A DNA stretch of 64,000 bases from Stachybotrys elegans (GCA_020746835.1 JAGPNK010000004.1:496001-560000), one strand, 5' to 3'. Positions 45,717-59,098 are shown, numbered from the stretch's first letter. The notes: generated by a model not told the origin, from the letters alone. Translations and numbers: made by a program.

Positions 45717-46499
45717 CTTATATAACCCTAATATCTCTTAAGAGAGACAAAAGATGCTATTTCTTAATTGAAAAAGGGTTAAGCAGCTGCTTTGAGATCA
45801 GATTGGCTTGGTTGCTGATGCCGAAAGCTGCCGAATATAGCCAGGAAGACTGCACATTACTCCTTAGCAGCTGGATGGTAGCCAATGCATGCTCACCACA
45901 CGGCTGAGTTTTGATCTTGGATCCTAAAAGCATGCAAATTGAACACCTGCACCGCTGTATGTAGATCTTATATTAGCCAGCTACACAAGGCTTCTATTGC
46001 TTCAATAGTATGAAGAGCTTTGCCCTTGTTGCCTTATTGTTCTCTAACTCTGGCCAATGGGCGATGTCAGCAGTTTGACGATCCCTTCATTGTCTGATTG
46101 CGGCGTTGGTCCTGTGCGCGACAGGGCAGCCACCATTATTCGCGTATACTATTGTTCTCCCCCTCACTGCACGCACCTGTTCTATCATGAATAGCTTTGC
46201 CCTCGCCGGTGAATAGCAGCTATCCTGCACGGCCCTGCAACAGCATTCCTGCCCTGCCGGTACCACTGACGACCTCAGGGCATCCCACTGCCCTTACCGG
46301 GCACAGCAATCAATATTGAAACAGTATCCTTGTCAATAGTCAGACCAACATCTGCTGCTGATGGTGTGCGCGTTAGCTCTGTGTACGGACGCTGCAATCA
46401 AGTATGTGGAGTCGTTAATTATCATTCTTCTCCTCTTGATTCCTTAACTTCGTTTCCATCGACAATCTCAACAACTTGCTTGTTACATTTTGAACCATC
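45717..46499. other. Intergenic, promoter of the flavin monooxygenase
   Basis: About 0.8 kb with no gene recognised. The final 80 bases are pyrimidine-rich (ttctcctcttgattcc), as is common just before fungal start codons. Confidence 0.45.
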
Positions 46500-48463
46500 A
46501 TGGACGCTGCTAGTCTTGACCTCCCTGTGAATAATCGCCGCGAGCCAGGCTCTGCTGCTGTGCCTCCCGCTCCGCTTCCTACGGATTCTCTTCCGGACAA
46601 TGTAGACCCTGGTCAGGTCGCCGACGACATCATCGCCCGTATCGGAGAGTGTATCGCCAGTTGCAACTCAAAGGGGTTCTGCCATCTCTTCTTGGGCGAT
46701 GGGTTTCTCAAAGATCACCTGTGTCTCTCTTGGGACCTACGCACCCTTGCTGACAGGGACAATATTGAGAAATATCTAGCCCAGAATATGAAGCATCTGG
46801 AGAGCATTAGCATCGACCGCTCGGCGCCGCACCGTGCACCCGCAATCCACCAGCTTGATGTCCATGGAAAATCGAAGGTGGTCGGCTTCTTCACCTCTGT
46901 CGTCACCAAAGTCGGTACTGGCCAAGGCTACATCCGCATGGTCTACCGAGATGACGTATGGAAGATATTCGCTCTGTATATGGCTCTTCGTGAGCTCAAG
47001 GGCTTCGAAGAACCCGGTGGAATAAGGAGACCCAAGGGGACAGAGCACGGCGATACCCTTGAGGCCGACAACTGTAGGAGAGCACGAAATTTCGATTCGC
47101 TATATAAAGGCAAAGACCCAGCAATCCTCATCGTTGGTATGTCTTCTGACTCTCCATCACCATCTCTTCTCTAATAAGTGCAAGGTGCTGGACAGGGAGG
47201 CCTCATCTTAGCTGCTCGCTTGAAGATACTAGGGATCGATACACTGGTCATTGACCCAAACCCTCGTGTGGGCGATAACTGGCGTCAACGGCAGTTGCCT
47301 TCTCCTAACCGCCCCTATCCCGAGTTACTCGAGCTAACAATAGCACTAGGTATCGGCAGCTTGTCCTTCATACACCAGTTTGGTTCGACCACATGCCCTA
47401 CATGCCATTTCCGGACGACTGGCCAGTGTTTGCCTCCAAGGATAAGCTAGCCGACTGGTTTGAAATGTATGCAGATCTTCTTGAGCTCAATGTCTGGACA
47501 AAAATGGCCCTGCGATCCGCTTCGTGGGATGGCTCAACCAAAACATGGACTGCCACGGTCGGAGACGGAGCTATCGTACGGACGCTGCGCCCGAGGCACA
47601 TTGTCCAGGCAACTGGGCACTCTGGAGTGCCAAACATACCAGCCATTCAGGGAATGGACTCCTTCAAGGGGAAAATCGGCCACAGCTCCTGCTTCCGAGG
47701 TGCCCAGCCCACACAGGGGAAACGGGCCATTGTTGTTGGGTCGTGTAATTCAGGCCACGACATCGCCAGAGACTTTTACGAAAACGGCTATCATGTCACC
47801 ATGGCACAACGCAGCTCTACATGCATCATCTCTTCCGAATGTATGGCCAATATTTCTTTGGCTGCGCTCTACTCAGAAGGCTCGCCTCCTCACGGCGATT
47901 CGGATCTGATACTATGGAGCATGCCTGCTGCGGTTCACAAGAGCCAGCAGATACAATTAACTGAGGTGACGGTACAACGCGACAGAGCGACTCTCGAAGG
48001 CCTCAAAAGGGCGGGATTCAAGGTAGACGTGGGCATAGACAAGGCCGGGCTCTTCTTCAAGTACTTCCAGCACGGCGGCGGCTACTACATTGACGTCGGC
48101 TGCAGCCAGCTCATCATTGACGGGAAGATTGGGATCAAGCAAGGTCAAGAGATTTCCAAGGTCCTTCCAGACGGCCTGCTCTTTGCAGATGGTTCCAAGA
48201 TTGAGGCGGACGAGATTGTCTTCGCCACTGGCTACCAGAATATGCGCTCGCAGGCCCGCCGCATGACGAGCCCCCAAGTGGCTGACCGTCTTAATGATGC
48301 CTGGGGATTGGATGAGGAGGGCGAGTGGAGGGGCATGTGGCGGCGCAGCGGACATCCAGGATATTGGTATATGGGTGGCAGCTTGGCTCTGGCTCGGTAC
48401 TACAGTCGCTGTCTCGCGCTTCAGATCAAGGCGGTGGAGGAGGGACTGGCTCCATACGAGTGA
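46500..48463 (+). CDS. Flavin-containing monooxygenase with SnoaL-like N-terminal domain
   Basis: Exons 46500-47136, 47185-47290 (or to 47293), 47350-48463; about 618 residues. The first ~200 residues have the alpha+beta look of a SnoaL/NTF2-like domain (DDIIARIGECIASCNSKGF, VVGFFTSVV, GYIRMVYRDDVWKIFAL). Then follow: FAD motif GAGQGGLILAARL rejoined by intron 1; GDNWRQRYRQLVLHTPVWF; the FMO identity motif FKGKIGHSSCF (353-363); NADPH motif GSCNSGHDIA near 378; and FATGYQNM. These define class B flavoprotein monooxygenases of fungal FMO type, which oxygenate heteroatoms or carbonyls in the cytosol. For intron 2 a GC donor (CG, gcagtt) gives the family sequence NWRQRYRQL exactly, whereas a GT donor three bases later adds one Gln. 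Substrate unknown; no PKS or NRPS beside it. Confidence 0.88.
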
Positions 48464-49150
48464 GCAGGGACTGAGGAATGGCATGCCGAGGCGGAACCTG
48501 TGCGCAAGATATATCCTAGAGAACTGTTGTGTCCAAAGCATGAGAGAGTATTAAGTAGTAATTCCTAGGACGAGTCTGGAAGGACCAAAGTAACAAGAAA
48601 CTGTTCTCCAAACAAAGAATTCTCTGGGAGCCCCTCTCGGATAGAAAACCTTAATCATATCCCCGATTCAATTTTTATTGGCGGATAATCTCCAGCATTG
48701 ACAGCTCGGCCGTTGAGTCTGAGCCCTCCACCTATCATCTACCACGTCACGCCATGGATGCCAGCTCCTCACAACTTGAGACGCTGCTGTGCAAAACCGG
48801 CCGTCTCCACAGGCTGGTCTTGCGTATGCCCTGGCGATCATTTCCCAAGTATTCCGTCATGGCTAGGGAACTCAATCTCCGAGGGCTAGGCAAGACGCCA
48901 GACAATCTGGCAGTGATCGCCAAGCACGGCTTCCCCCATTCGAGGATAATTGCAAAGGTTTTGCGATCTGCTTGCTGTATGCCTCAAGGATGCCACGCTC
49001 CGTCTTGGTTTGCATATGCACCATACGGCAGAACTTGCTCATGGATACAGGCTCACAGTATATAAGCGGACAATCGCCAAAGGGGAACGCAATGGAAGCA
49101 GGTTAGACAACTGTTTCGCCATCGTCTCTTGTCTGGTACCATTTTCCACA
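48464..49150. other. Intergenic, pectate lyase promoter
   Basis: About 0.7 kb; no gene recognised. The 103-codon frame at 48754-49065 has no family signature. Confidence 0.45.
49058..49067 (+). promoter_or_regulatory. TATA box of the pectate lyase gene
   Basis: gtatataagc, about 85-90 bases before the ATG, a good TATA match at a normal distance. Confidence 0.5.
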
Positions 49151-50227
49151 ATGAAGTTTTCTCCGGTCGCGCTGTTCGCGGCGCTTGCTGTCGCTGTCCC
49201 GACTGAACAGCTTTCTCGTCGAGAACTGGCCAAGCGCCAAGCGACCGAAGCCTGCCCAATCGGTTACTGCCTTGAGAACGGCGGCACAACCGGCGGTGCT
49301 GCGGGTGAGACCGTCACCGTGTCGGACCTAGCCAGCCTCCAAGAAGCGGCCGAGAGCGATGGGCCCCTCACCATCATTGTGTCGGGATCTATTTCTGGCA
49401 ACACCCGCATTCGTCCAACCTCCGATAAGACCATCTTTGGAGAATCAGGTAGCTGTACGCCATTGACATGTCCTCCAGACTCGTGAGCCATATTGACTTT
49501 CTCTCTAGCCATAACCGGTGTCGGTTTCTATATTCGCCGCGTCAGCAACGTCATCATGCGGAATCTCAGGATTGCGCGGGTCGACGCTGATAACGGCGAT
49601 GCCATTGGAATTGACGAGTCCACCAATGTATGGGTAGACCACTGCGACCTCTCTGGCGACTTAAGCGCGGGAAAGGATGACCTGGACGGTCTCCTGGACA
49701 TCACTCACGCCGCCGACTGGGTTACTGTCTCCAACACGTACTTCCACGATCACGTAAGTTTGCCGGATTCTTCCCCTCCTGCTATCTCTGACGCAAAATA
49801 GTGGAAGGGGTCCCTTGTTGGACACTCGGACAACAACGCCGATGAGGATCTCGGTGCCCTACACATCACCTATGCAAACAACCACTGGTACAACATCAAC
49901 TCGCGCGCTCCGTCCGCGCGCTTTGCCACTCTCCACATCGTCAACAACTACTGGGACAGCCTGATCGAAACGGGTGTCAATGTCCGAATGGACTCCCAAG
50001 TTCTCGTCCAGAGCTCAGCCTTTGCAAACTCCCCCGAGCGTGCCATCTTCTTTGCCGACTCCGACTACACTGGATATGCGGTTGTGGACGACGTTGCTCT
50101 GGGTGGCTCGGCTAATTCCGTCCCCGAAGGCACCCTGACTCCTGGTTCCTTGCCGTACAGCATTTCGCCGCTTGGTTCTGGGTCTGTAGCAAGCTCAATC
50201 CCCGCCTCTACAGGTCAGAAACTATAA
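49151..50227 (+). CDS. Secreted pectate lyase, polysaccharide lyase family 1
   Basis: Exons 49151-49448, 49509-49753, 49802-50227; about 322 residues, the usual length for fungal PL1. A signal peptide (MKFSPVALFAALAVAVP) is followed by a short propeptide ending in Lys-Arg, a Kex2 site. Beta-helix motifs: TIIVSGSISGNTRI, NVWVDHCDLSGD with GKDDLDGLLDITHAADWVTVS (calcium-binding acidic residues), FHDHWKGSLVGHSDN across intron 2, and INSRAPSARFATLHIVNNY with the catalytic Arg. The enzyme cleaves polygalacturonate by beta-elimination outside the cell and suggests a plant-associated or plant-debris-degrading life. It is the last intact gene before the AT-rich block. Confidence 0.95.
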
Positions 50228-50449
50228 ATTAGTACATCATCATTAATCTAGCCTTGTTATTTCTTAACGCAAGGTGTTTTGTTCCATCATCTTGCCCCAG
50301 TGTAGTGCAAGAAATAGTCAATATAAAAGCTGTCTTCCCTCCTGTTTGTGACAACTCAGACAAGAGTTGGCTGTACGGAGTAAAGTCGAGAAAATATCGC
50401 TGCAGCCCCCCCCTCGCCACACCCTAGCGGCTTGGGCAACGTAATTTAC

Positions 50450-53400
50450 CAGATGCTGAGACTTTTAGGGTCTGTTTGCATCCGCTGTAACCGGTCAGTT
50501 AGATAGCCCCTAACTAAATGGCTATTCCCTTTTGACTAAATAGCTATCTATCTAGTAGCTAAGACCCCTGCTAACTCTAATACTATATATTTTATAGAGA
50601 ATATATTAGAACCTTTTTAATATACCTAATATTATATAATAGATTACTAAGGCTATATTTTATTATAGAAAGTTTAGATTTTTAAATTCCTTAGTATATT
50701 TAGTTATCTATATTATTTTTTTTAGTTAGTAATAAGCCTACTATTTTAAAAAAGATATAGTTATACTATATATATTAATGTTACAGCCACCTGTGGCTCG
50801 GCCACTCGGCTAGTCGGCTACCCTATATAGGCAGCCTAATAATAGCCTTATTATTGTTTCTCTTTACTATTTATAACTATATTAGTTGCCAGGGCACTAG
50901 GTACTATCTCTACTGTTTATTTACTCTTTACTATTTATACTCTATACTATATACTCTTTTTCTTATTATACTATATATATATTATATAAAAATTCTACTA
51001 GCTTTATATTAAATCTTTATACTTAATATTCTATTAGAAACTTTATAACTATAACTATAACTACTATAGGGTTTCTAGTCCTATTATAAATAATAGTAAT
51101 TTTATAACTTTAATTTTTTTATTTTCTAAAGTTAGAGAGAATACTTTCTATATATATACCTTTAGTAGTTTAATTTCTAGTTTATATAGATTATTATTAT
51201 CTATAGTTTTAAAAGCTACTAAAGCTATAAAAGCTAGAGTTATTACTACTTTAAGCCCCTAGACTTCCCTTTACTCTTATTATTTAATAATTTTAAATTC
51301 ACTAGAGATTTACTATATATTTTAATTATAACTTAACTTAAGGTTTAAAATACCTATAGACTAGCCCTTAGTCTATACTTACTTAAAGACTAATAGTACT
51401 ATAAATATAATCTAAAAGCTTTATAAATAAATTTAATAAAAGTTAAAGTTATTTAAAGTTAGAGGCTTTTTAATAATAAATAAAGTATATAGTTTATACT
51501 AATAAAAAAGCCTATAAATAGTTAAAAAGGTATAAAGACTATAAATACTTTTAAAAGCTATAAAATTTTACTAGCTTTATAAAACTACTATAGAAAAAGC
51601 TTTATATTTAGTAATAACTAATAATAATATATATTAAGTTATAAAATACTATATAGTAATATAAATAAATTAATAATTATAAATTAATATTTTATATACT
51701 ATAGTAGTCTTTTAAAAATCTATTATAGTAGACTAATATAGTTAAAAAACCTATAATTACTCTATAATAGTATTAAAATCCTTTATAAAAGACTATAAAT
51801 ATATCTTTATATATATATATAGAGTCTTTATAACTAAGGTTATTATATAGCTAAAGTAAAATAAATATTAATAAAGTAAACTATAAATTAATCTTTATAA
51901 AACACTAGTTAAGTCTATATTTAATATTAAACTATAGCTTTAAAATAATCTTATTTAAAGTTATTAATATATTATATATATATATTAAAATTACTAAATA
52001 TTATAATTTTATTTTAATCTTTAAAAAAGTATTAAAAAGTAATATAATAAATAGTATAGTTACTTTACTACTAGGCTTTAGAAAAGAATACTTTATATTT
52101 TACTAATATATTCTTATTAATATACTAGTAGTATAGTAAAAATATTATTCTCTATAGAGCCTTACTTTTATTAAGAGTATTAATAAATACTTTATTTTAA
52201 TTAGTAACTATAATCTTTAAAGCCTAAAAATCTCTAGTTATATATATTATAATAAATTATTAGGTAATTTAGTTAAATTAAATCTCTTTCTTACTATTAA
52301 GAAAAGCTATAGTAATTATAAATAATTAGTTCTTTCTATAATACTATATAGTTATAATAAAAATATATTAAATTAAATTATTTTATATATAGTATTAATA
52401 ATAACTATATCTAGATTTTTTTATAAATACTTAATTTTATAGTTTATAGTAATAAATAGATATTAAAAATAGTTATTTACATTCTATAGATTATATAAAA
52501 AAACCTATTAATATTAAAAAATCTATTATAGAAAAAATTAATTAGTATATAGTCTCTAAGATTATTTAAATATTTTTTATAATAATATTATATATATTAA
52601 CTTACTTAAGAAAAAATAGCTCTTTTAAAAAGTCTATAGCTTACTAAGTAACTAAAATCTATAGAATTTACTAAAGCTTAATATCTAAGGTATATAAATA
52701 AAAAACCTTACTATTTACCCTTTTTTAAGTTTACTAATAGTATTTTAATATAGTAATAACCTTAACTAGCTTATAGTTATATTATATTAATTTTAATAGA
52801 TTAATAGTTTAAAGGCTACTATTATAGTAAATAACTTATAGAAAGGCTAAATAGTCTATATATATTAAATTTATTTAATAGTACTTTAATTTATATATAT
52901 TAAATAAGTAGTTAAAGTATATTTATAGCTATAAAAGTAAATTATAAAGATATAGTAAAAATTAAGTTCTATAAACTTTTTATATATATATTTAAAAGGT
53001 ATATTCCTTACTATATATAGTAGTATTAAAGGCTATAAATATAGCTTTAAATAAAATATATTCTATTATAAAATTAATCTATATAGTAATAGACTTCTAG
53101 TAGTAATAGCTTTAAGTTAATATATAGTAAGTATATTATAGTAGAAATATTATTAAAAGTCCTAATATATTTCCCTATAAAAATATATAGTAAGATAAGG
53201 GAAAATATAATACTATTTATAAAACGGTTAGTAATATAAATAGTAGCTTATAGTTAGACTAAACTAACTAATTTAAAAGCTAGTATATTATATAATTTTA
53301 GAAAAGTTATATAAAAAAGAGAAAAAAGTATAGTATTTTTAGGTTTCTAGAATTAATTTACTTATATAGATTTAAATAGTCTAGCTAGGGCTTTTTATAG

Positions 53401-56400
53401 TAACTTAAACTAAATTTTTCTATTTTAATTATTTCTAAAGATAGACTTATATCTTTATTAGAAAGTCTATTTTAATTTAGAAATAGAAAGGCAAGCTATT
53501 TATACTATATATATTAAGTCTATTTAATTTTATTTTTAGCTTTTCTTACTATTTATTTTATATCTATTTCTTAAACTTTTTATCTTTAATAGTCTAAGCT
53601 TTAGTTTTCTATCTTACTAACTTTTTATTTATATTCTTAGCTATAGCTAGAGCTTAGTTTAATCTTAAATAAATTACCTTTTAGTATAGTACTAGCCTAA
53701 ATAAAAAGACCTTATTAAAGGTTAAACTCTTAAGTTTATAAAATAGTTCTAGGGTTCTAAAAGGCTAGAAACTAACTAATTTAGTATTCTTAGACATAGT
53801 AATATAGTTCTAGACAATATAGTATTTAATATAAGATTAGCTAACTATAATTTTAAATTCCTAAGTATTATATATATAGATTTTCTATTAAGCTAAAAGT
53901 ATAATAAGCTTATTTAGAATTAAACTTTCTTTAGTTTTAGAAATTAGAAATTACTAAACTAGTCTTTAGCTTTTAAGCCTAAGTCTTTTTTTTATAAAGA
54001 CTATTATAACCTTTTTTTTACTTTAAGATATAGATTTATTCTTAGATTAATAGGGCTAGTATTCTTTATAAAATAAACTTATACTTTAAAAATAGTACTA
54101 TAGTAAGGAATTAATATAGCTCTATATTTTCTAGTACTTAGAGAGATTTTAAAAACTTAAAGAGCCTTTTATAAAAGTTTTTAAATTACTATAGCTTTAG
54201 GTAATAGTAAGTAAAGGGTTTATAGTATATCTTTTAGTATATCTAGCTCTAACTTAGCTAGAAATATAAAGAGTACTTTATTAGGGTTAGGGGTTTTATC
54301 TTTTAAAACTATAGTCTTAAAGGTTTTAACTATAACTATATTAATAGCTATAAAAGCTAAACTAAATATATTATAGTTAGAAGCTAGGGTAGATATATCT
54401 ATTTTAATATCTATAATTAGATTATATAGTTCTAGAAATCTAGTTATCTTTATATTAGTTTACCTTTTCTTTTCTATTATAGAAAGGCCTTAGATATTTC
54501 TAAAGTTTAAATAAAAAAGAAATTAAATAGAATACTATAGATTCTAAATATTAAATAGTCTTTTAATTTAATATAATATTCTATTTAATTAAATACTAGA
54601 TCTTTAAGTACTATTCTTTCTTTAGGTTATAAATATTATTTATAAAGGCTTACTAACTATTAAAAAATATAAAGTTTCTTTTAAAAGCTACTTTATATTT
54701 ATAAGTTATTTAGACCTTTTAAAAATAAAAAAATAGCTAGCTTTAGTATATAAAGTAGTTTAAGTTCTTTTAGTTTAATTTATTATTTATAAAATTATAT
54801 AGTATTTATATTATAAACTTAAAGGCTATATTATAGTTAGTTTATATTTAGTAAACTTCTCTAAGAGCTTAATTCTAAAAGTAAAGAGTATTTTTTAGTA
54901 CTTTAATAGGCTAATTAGTTAATTCTAGTATTTACTAAACCTTACTATAATACTTCTAGCTTTAGGCTTATATTTTAAAATGCTAAATATTAACTATTTC
55001 TCTAAAAGTTAAAAAGATCTAGAAAATAGCTAAATAATTATATCTAAAGTTATTAAATTATCTAATAGCTAGAATAATAATAAATAAATATTCTTTAGAA
55101 AATTTAAAAAGGATTAAATACTAAGCCTAGGTATTTATTAAAAAGGCAATCCTTTAGTTTAAATATATAAATAGAGTATTAAAGTAATAGAGAATACTAT
55201 AGACTTTATTCTAGATAAAGCCAGTCTAATAGTCTCTAGACAAAGACTTTCTATTCTAAGTTATTCCCTAATTAATAACTCTATAGTAAAATCTTTATCT
55301 ATAGGCTTAGCTATAATAGCTTTTCTTTATAAAGCTATTATATAATATAACTTAGATCTATAGACAATTATATAAGTATTTAAGTATAGTATTAAAGTTA
55401 AGTAAAATAGTACTATTACTATTAAATTAAAAGGAGATAGTATTAGTAGAAAAAATAATTAGATAGTTAAGGTTATAGTATATAATTCTAAGTAAGGCTT
55501 AAATCTTAAAGTTTAAAAATTAATCTTTAATAGTAGTTTTAATTAGAAAGCTTATTAGATTTAAGTAGTAATTATATTAGTTTTTAATATTAAAAAAGAC
55601 TATAGCTTTACTAAGAATAGCTTACTAAACTTTCTTAACTTTATTAATAGCTTATTCTAGCTTAAGATATAATAGATATATTTAGTAAATAGACTATAAA
55701 ATAGTAATAGGTATAGGGATTTAAATATTAAGTTAATTAGTAAGCTCTTTATTTCTTATATAATATAGAGTATTAAAGCTATAGCTAGGGATTTATTTAA
55801 TTCTTAATAGTAAGGTATTATATATAATAGTAAATATAATATTATAGTATAAAAGAAATAAATTAGCTTTCTATATAAAGATATAAATCTAGCTTATATA
55901 GAAGCTATATAAGGCTATAATTAGATAGTTTATTAGTTTCTTTTACTAAATAGATATATATAGGCTATATTATAGTAGAAAAGAAGAGAAGGTTTATATA
56001 GTAAAATACTTAGAAAAGATAGAAAAGATAGCTTATACTATAGTAATATTATAGTTTCTAATAGACTTAAATAGTAATATAAAGAGCTTAAAGGAAATAA
56101 AGATAGAGCTTAAAGAGATATATATATATATATATAAATAAGTAAAAATAAAAGAAAGAAAGAGAAGTATATAAAAAAAGAGCTTAAAAAGTATACTTAA
56201 ATAGATTATATAGCTAGTAGCTAGTATATATAAATTACTATAGTTTAGGTACACTCTATATACTATTTATCTAATTACTTAATTATTTTCTAGCCTCTCT
56301 TTACTTTTTTTTCTCTTTCTAAACCTTTTTCTCTTTATTCTCCCTTCTTATAGCTCCCTTCTAGTCTTAGCTTTCTTTTTAGCTTTACTTATATTTTTAT

Positions 56401-58192
56401 AGCTTTACTAATTAGCCCTTTTATTATAGATCCTTCTAGCCTTAATTATATAGCCCTTTCTAATGTTTTAAACCTTACTATATATAAGGTAAAGAAGTCT
56501 AACTTTTTATAGGCTTTTAGTTTTAATTAGTATAATTATTTAGTTACTATAATAGGCTTTTAAGCTTAGTCAGTCTATAAAATATAGCTTATATATTAAA
56601 CTATTTAATTTAATTAGTTTTAATATAGCTAAGTATCTTTTAGATTTCTTATATCTTTAAAATTTAAATAGTTAATAGCATTAATATCAAAATATAAAAT
56701 ATTTCTATTTACTATAAAATAGCTATTTATAATAGCTTTAAAAATACTTTTATTCTTTAGGTTTTTAACTCTAAGTCTTTTAGTACTTCTATACCCCTTA
56801 AACTCTTTTTTAAAGAGTTCTTTAAATTTAAGTATATTTTTATACTTATTTAAAATATATCTATTTATTTAATATATATTCTTTTAAAGCTAAACTCTTT
56901 TAATTAGTAGTTCTAATATACTTTTATTATTAGGCCTAAGTATATAGAGACTTTCTTTATCTCTTAATATAACTATTTAAATCTCTATATATATAGCTAT
57001 TATACTAATACCCTTATATATACTATCTTTTCTATTTAGAAATACTTTTTCTATTCTTTTTTAAGATATATTTTTTATCTTTCTTTTAATAACTATATTT
57101 ATACTAATTATATTTAAAAAGCTATAGCTAGTATCTATAAGTATTAAGCTTTTCTAAAGTACTTAATAAATTAAACTATTAAGTTTAATTAAAATATCTC
57201 TTTTTTTAGCTATAATATCTCTAAGGTTTAGTTTATTATTTAGTATTAACCTTACTCTTTTTAAAAGCTTTTAAACTATATATTAGTTTTTTAAATTATC
57301 TAGCTTTTAATAATCTTTAATTTTAACTTTAACTATTTTCTTAAAGAAGTAATAACTTAATATAAAGCTTATTTCTTTTTTTAAGTATTCTCTTTAGGCC
57401 TTTCTTTAGTTATTTTACTATCTATTAAAAGTACTACCTTTCTTATACTATCTTTAGTCTTACTAAATAGCTTAATATTAGATTAAATAATCCCTTTTAT
57501 ATTTATAAAGCTAGATATATTTAATTAAGAGTATAAAGTTTTTTAATATACTTAAAGTTTATAGTTTACTTTATTAATTACTAACCCTTTTTATTTATTT
57601 ACTTTAGAGTCTATTTTTCTATTAGGTAATACTAGCTCTATATTCTTTATATTTAGAGCTTAGTTATTTAAAAATAAAGAACTAATTATCTTTCTAAATG
57701 CCTTTTAATTTCTTTATTAGCTCTCTTTATATAAAAGTAAATCTAAGGCTTAATTAGTTTATTTCTATAGATTAGTTACTATATAGTTTATAGAAGTTTA
57801 TTATTAATTCTATTTAATTAACTATTATTTATTAATTTTTAATAAATATACTTAATTTTATTTAAATATAAATATTTTAATATAGAAAATTATAATAGTA
57901 ATAATCTATTACTAGTAATAGCTCTTTAGTCTTAGACTATTTAGATTAATTAGTTCTTTTCTCTAAATTAGGTTTAGAAAGCTAAGCTACTATTTTATAG
58001 TTTATATTTCTCTTAAAGTTATAATCTCTATAAATTCTAATTACTCTTATTAATAGAAATCTATTATTAGTCTAATATTACTATATATATAATTTAAATA
58101 TTATTATTATATTTTAATATCTATAGATATTTAGCTTAGTAAGAGAGTACTATTAATTATTTATTTAGATAGAGATTAATATATAGATGATA
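50450..58192. other. Extreme AT-rich, CpA/TpG-depleted block (RIP-like heterochromatin)
   Basis: Starts abruptly after the pectate lyase 3' flank and continues to dispersed-repeat copy 3. Composition falls to mostly A and T, with long stretches free of CA, TG and CG dinucleotides, while CT and CC remain and TA is everywhere. No open frame of note; the only listed-length one (56033-56254, -) is low-complexity. This is the end state expected when RIP repeatedly mutates CpA to TpA in duplicated DNA, so the block is probably one or more transposons mutated beyond recognition. Confidence 0.85.
50779..50960 (+). mobile_element. Possible LTR start inside the AT block
   Basis: TGTTACAGCC opens a short island that is less mutated (gtggctcggccactcggcta, then TATATAGGCAGCC, a possible LTR TATA box). 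TG at the start and layout fit a retrotransposon long terminal repeat, but I could not find its partner. Confidence 0.3.
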
Positions 58193-58482
58193 TAGTAGGT
58201 ATGTCTAGTATAGAAAAAAGAACAATAGTATATATAAACAATAGTAGCCTTATTACCTATAGAACTAAAGAACAGTATTAAATAATAAAGGGATTGTTAG
58301 ATAATATCTTCTGTTAGCTAGAGCTAGAGAATAATAAGAGAGCTATAGTAGTGGTAGCAGTAGCAAAAGTATATGCAGTTAGGGAGACCTATGGTTAGGA
58401 GACTGGCCTTAATGTATGTATATACCGTTTGTTAGCCTGTTTATCTAGCCCTTATGTGTGTTCTGATAAGGCTGGCCTTGTG
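58193..58482 (+). repeat. Dispersed repeat, copy 3, RIP-mutated
   Basis: Same family as 38072 and 45429. Compared with them, many C are T and G are A (cagcagcggcagc becomes tagtagtggtagc; gagggggct becomes aagagagct), and the minus-strand frame that is open in the other copies has stops. It lies between the AT block and the gypsy element. Confidence 0.8.
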
Positions 58483-59056
58483 TGCTCTGATAAGGCTAGC
58501 CAAATGTGCGATGCGCCGAGGTCGGGATACCGTACGTACCGCGATTCATGTGACGGCTGTGGCTGCGGATAGTGCTGTAGCCGCATTGGGCCAGGAATGC
58601 GTGATTGTGCGAGGCCCAGCCCTAGAATAGAGTTTAAGAAATGCATACAAGAAGGCCTTTGCTCTCTCTATTATCTCTCTCTTTCTTTTCCTTCTATATA
58701 TATACCACTAGATTCAAGATTTATTAATACTATATAAACTCACAATAAACCAACTAAACAACCAGGACACTAGGGGTATCCCTAAGCTAAATCCCCCTGC
58801 TAAATAGCCTGCTAAGGCTATATATAGCTAGACATAAGTAAGTCTACCTATTCTAAAAGGCCTTTAATAAATAGTATTACTAACAGTCTGTATTAATAGA
58901 ACCTAGCATTTAAGCCCTTTAAATGCCTACTAGATCATTCTAATCTAGATTATTAGAAAATAAAAGGTAGAAAGAAAGAATTCTTTTCTAAGGAGACTAA
59001 ATGGTTGCACTCTAGCTAATAAGGGCTAGAGCTAGAAATTAACCCTTATATTACGA
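58483..59056. other. Spacer between repeat copy 3 and the gypsy element
   Basis: About 0.57 kb. The left 150 bases are an unmutated GC-rich island (58500-58625); the rest is AT-rich with CT-rich tracts. No gene. Confidence 0.45.
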
Positions 59057-59080
59057 TGTAACAACCGTACAAGTCACATG

Positions 59081-59098
59081 ACAGGTCACGTGACCTGT
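59081..59098. repeat. 18-base perfect palindrome in the LTR
   Basis: acaggtcacgtgacctgt is its own reverse complement and is centred on the E-box CACGTG. It has escaped mutation although it holds CpA and CpG sites. Confidence 0.8.

Noticed and set aside
56033..56254. 73-codon hydrophobic frame in the AT block
   Set aside because: Translation of TA-rich DNA gives only Tyr/Ile/Leu/Phe runs; not credible as a gene.
50450..58192. Centromere or mitochondrial insertion
   Set aside because: No satellite array and no mitochondrial gene is recognisable; CpA/TpG depletion points to RIP.
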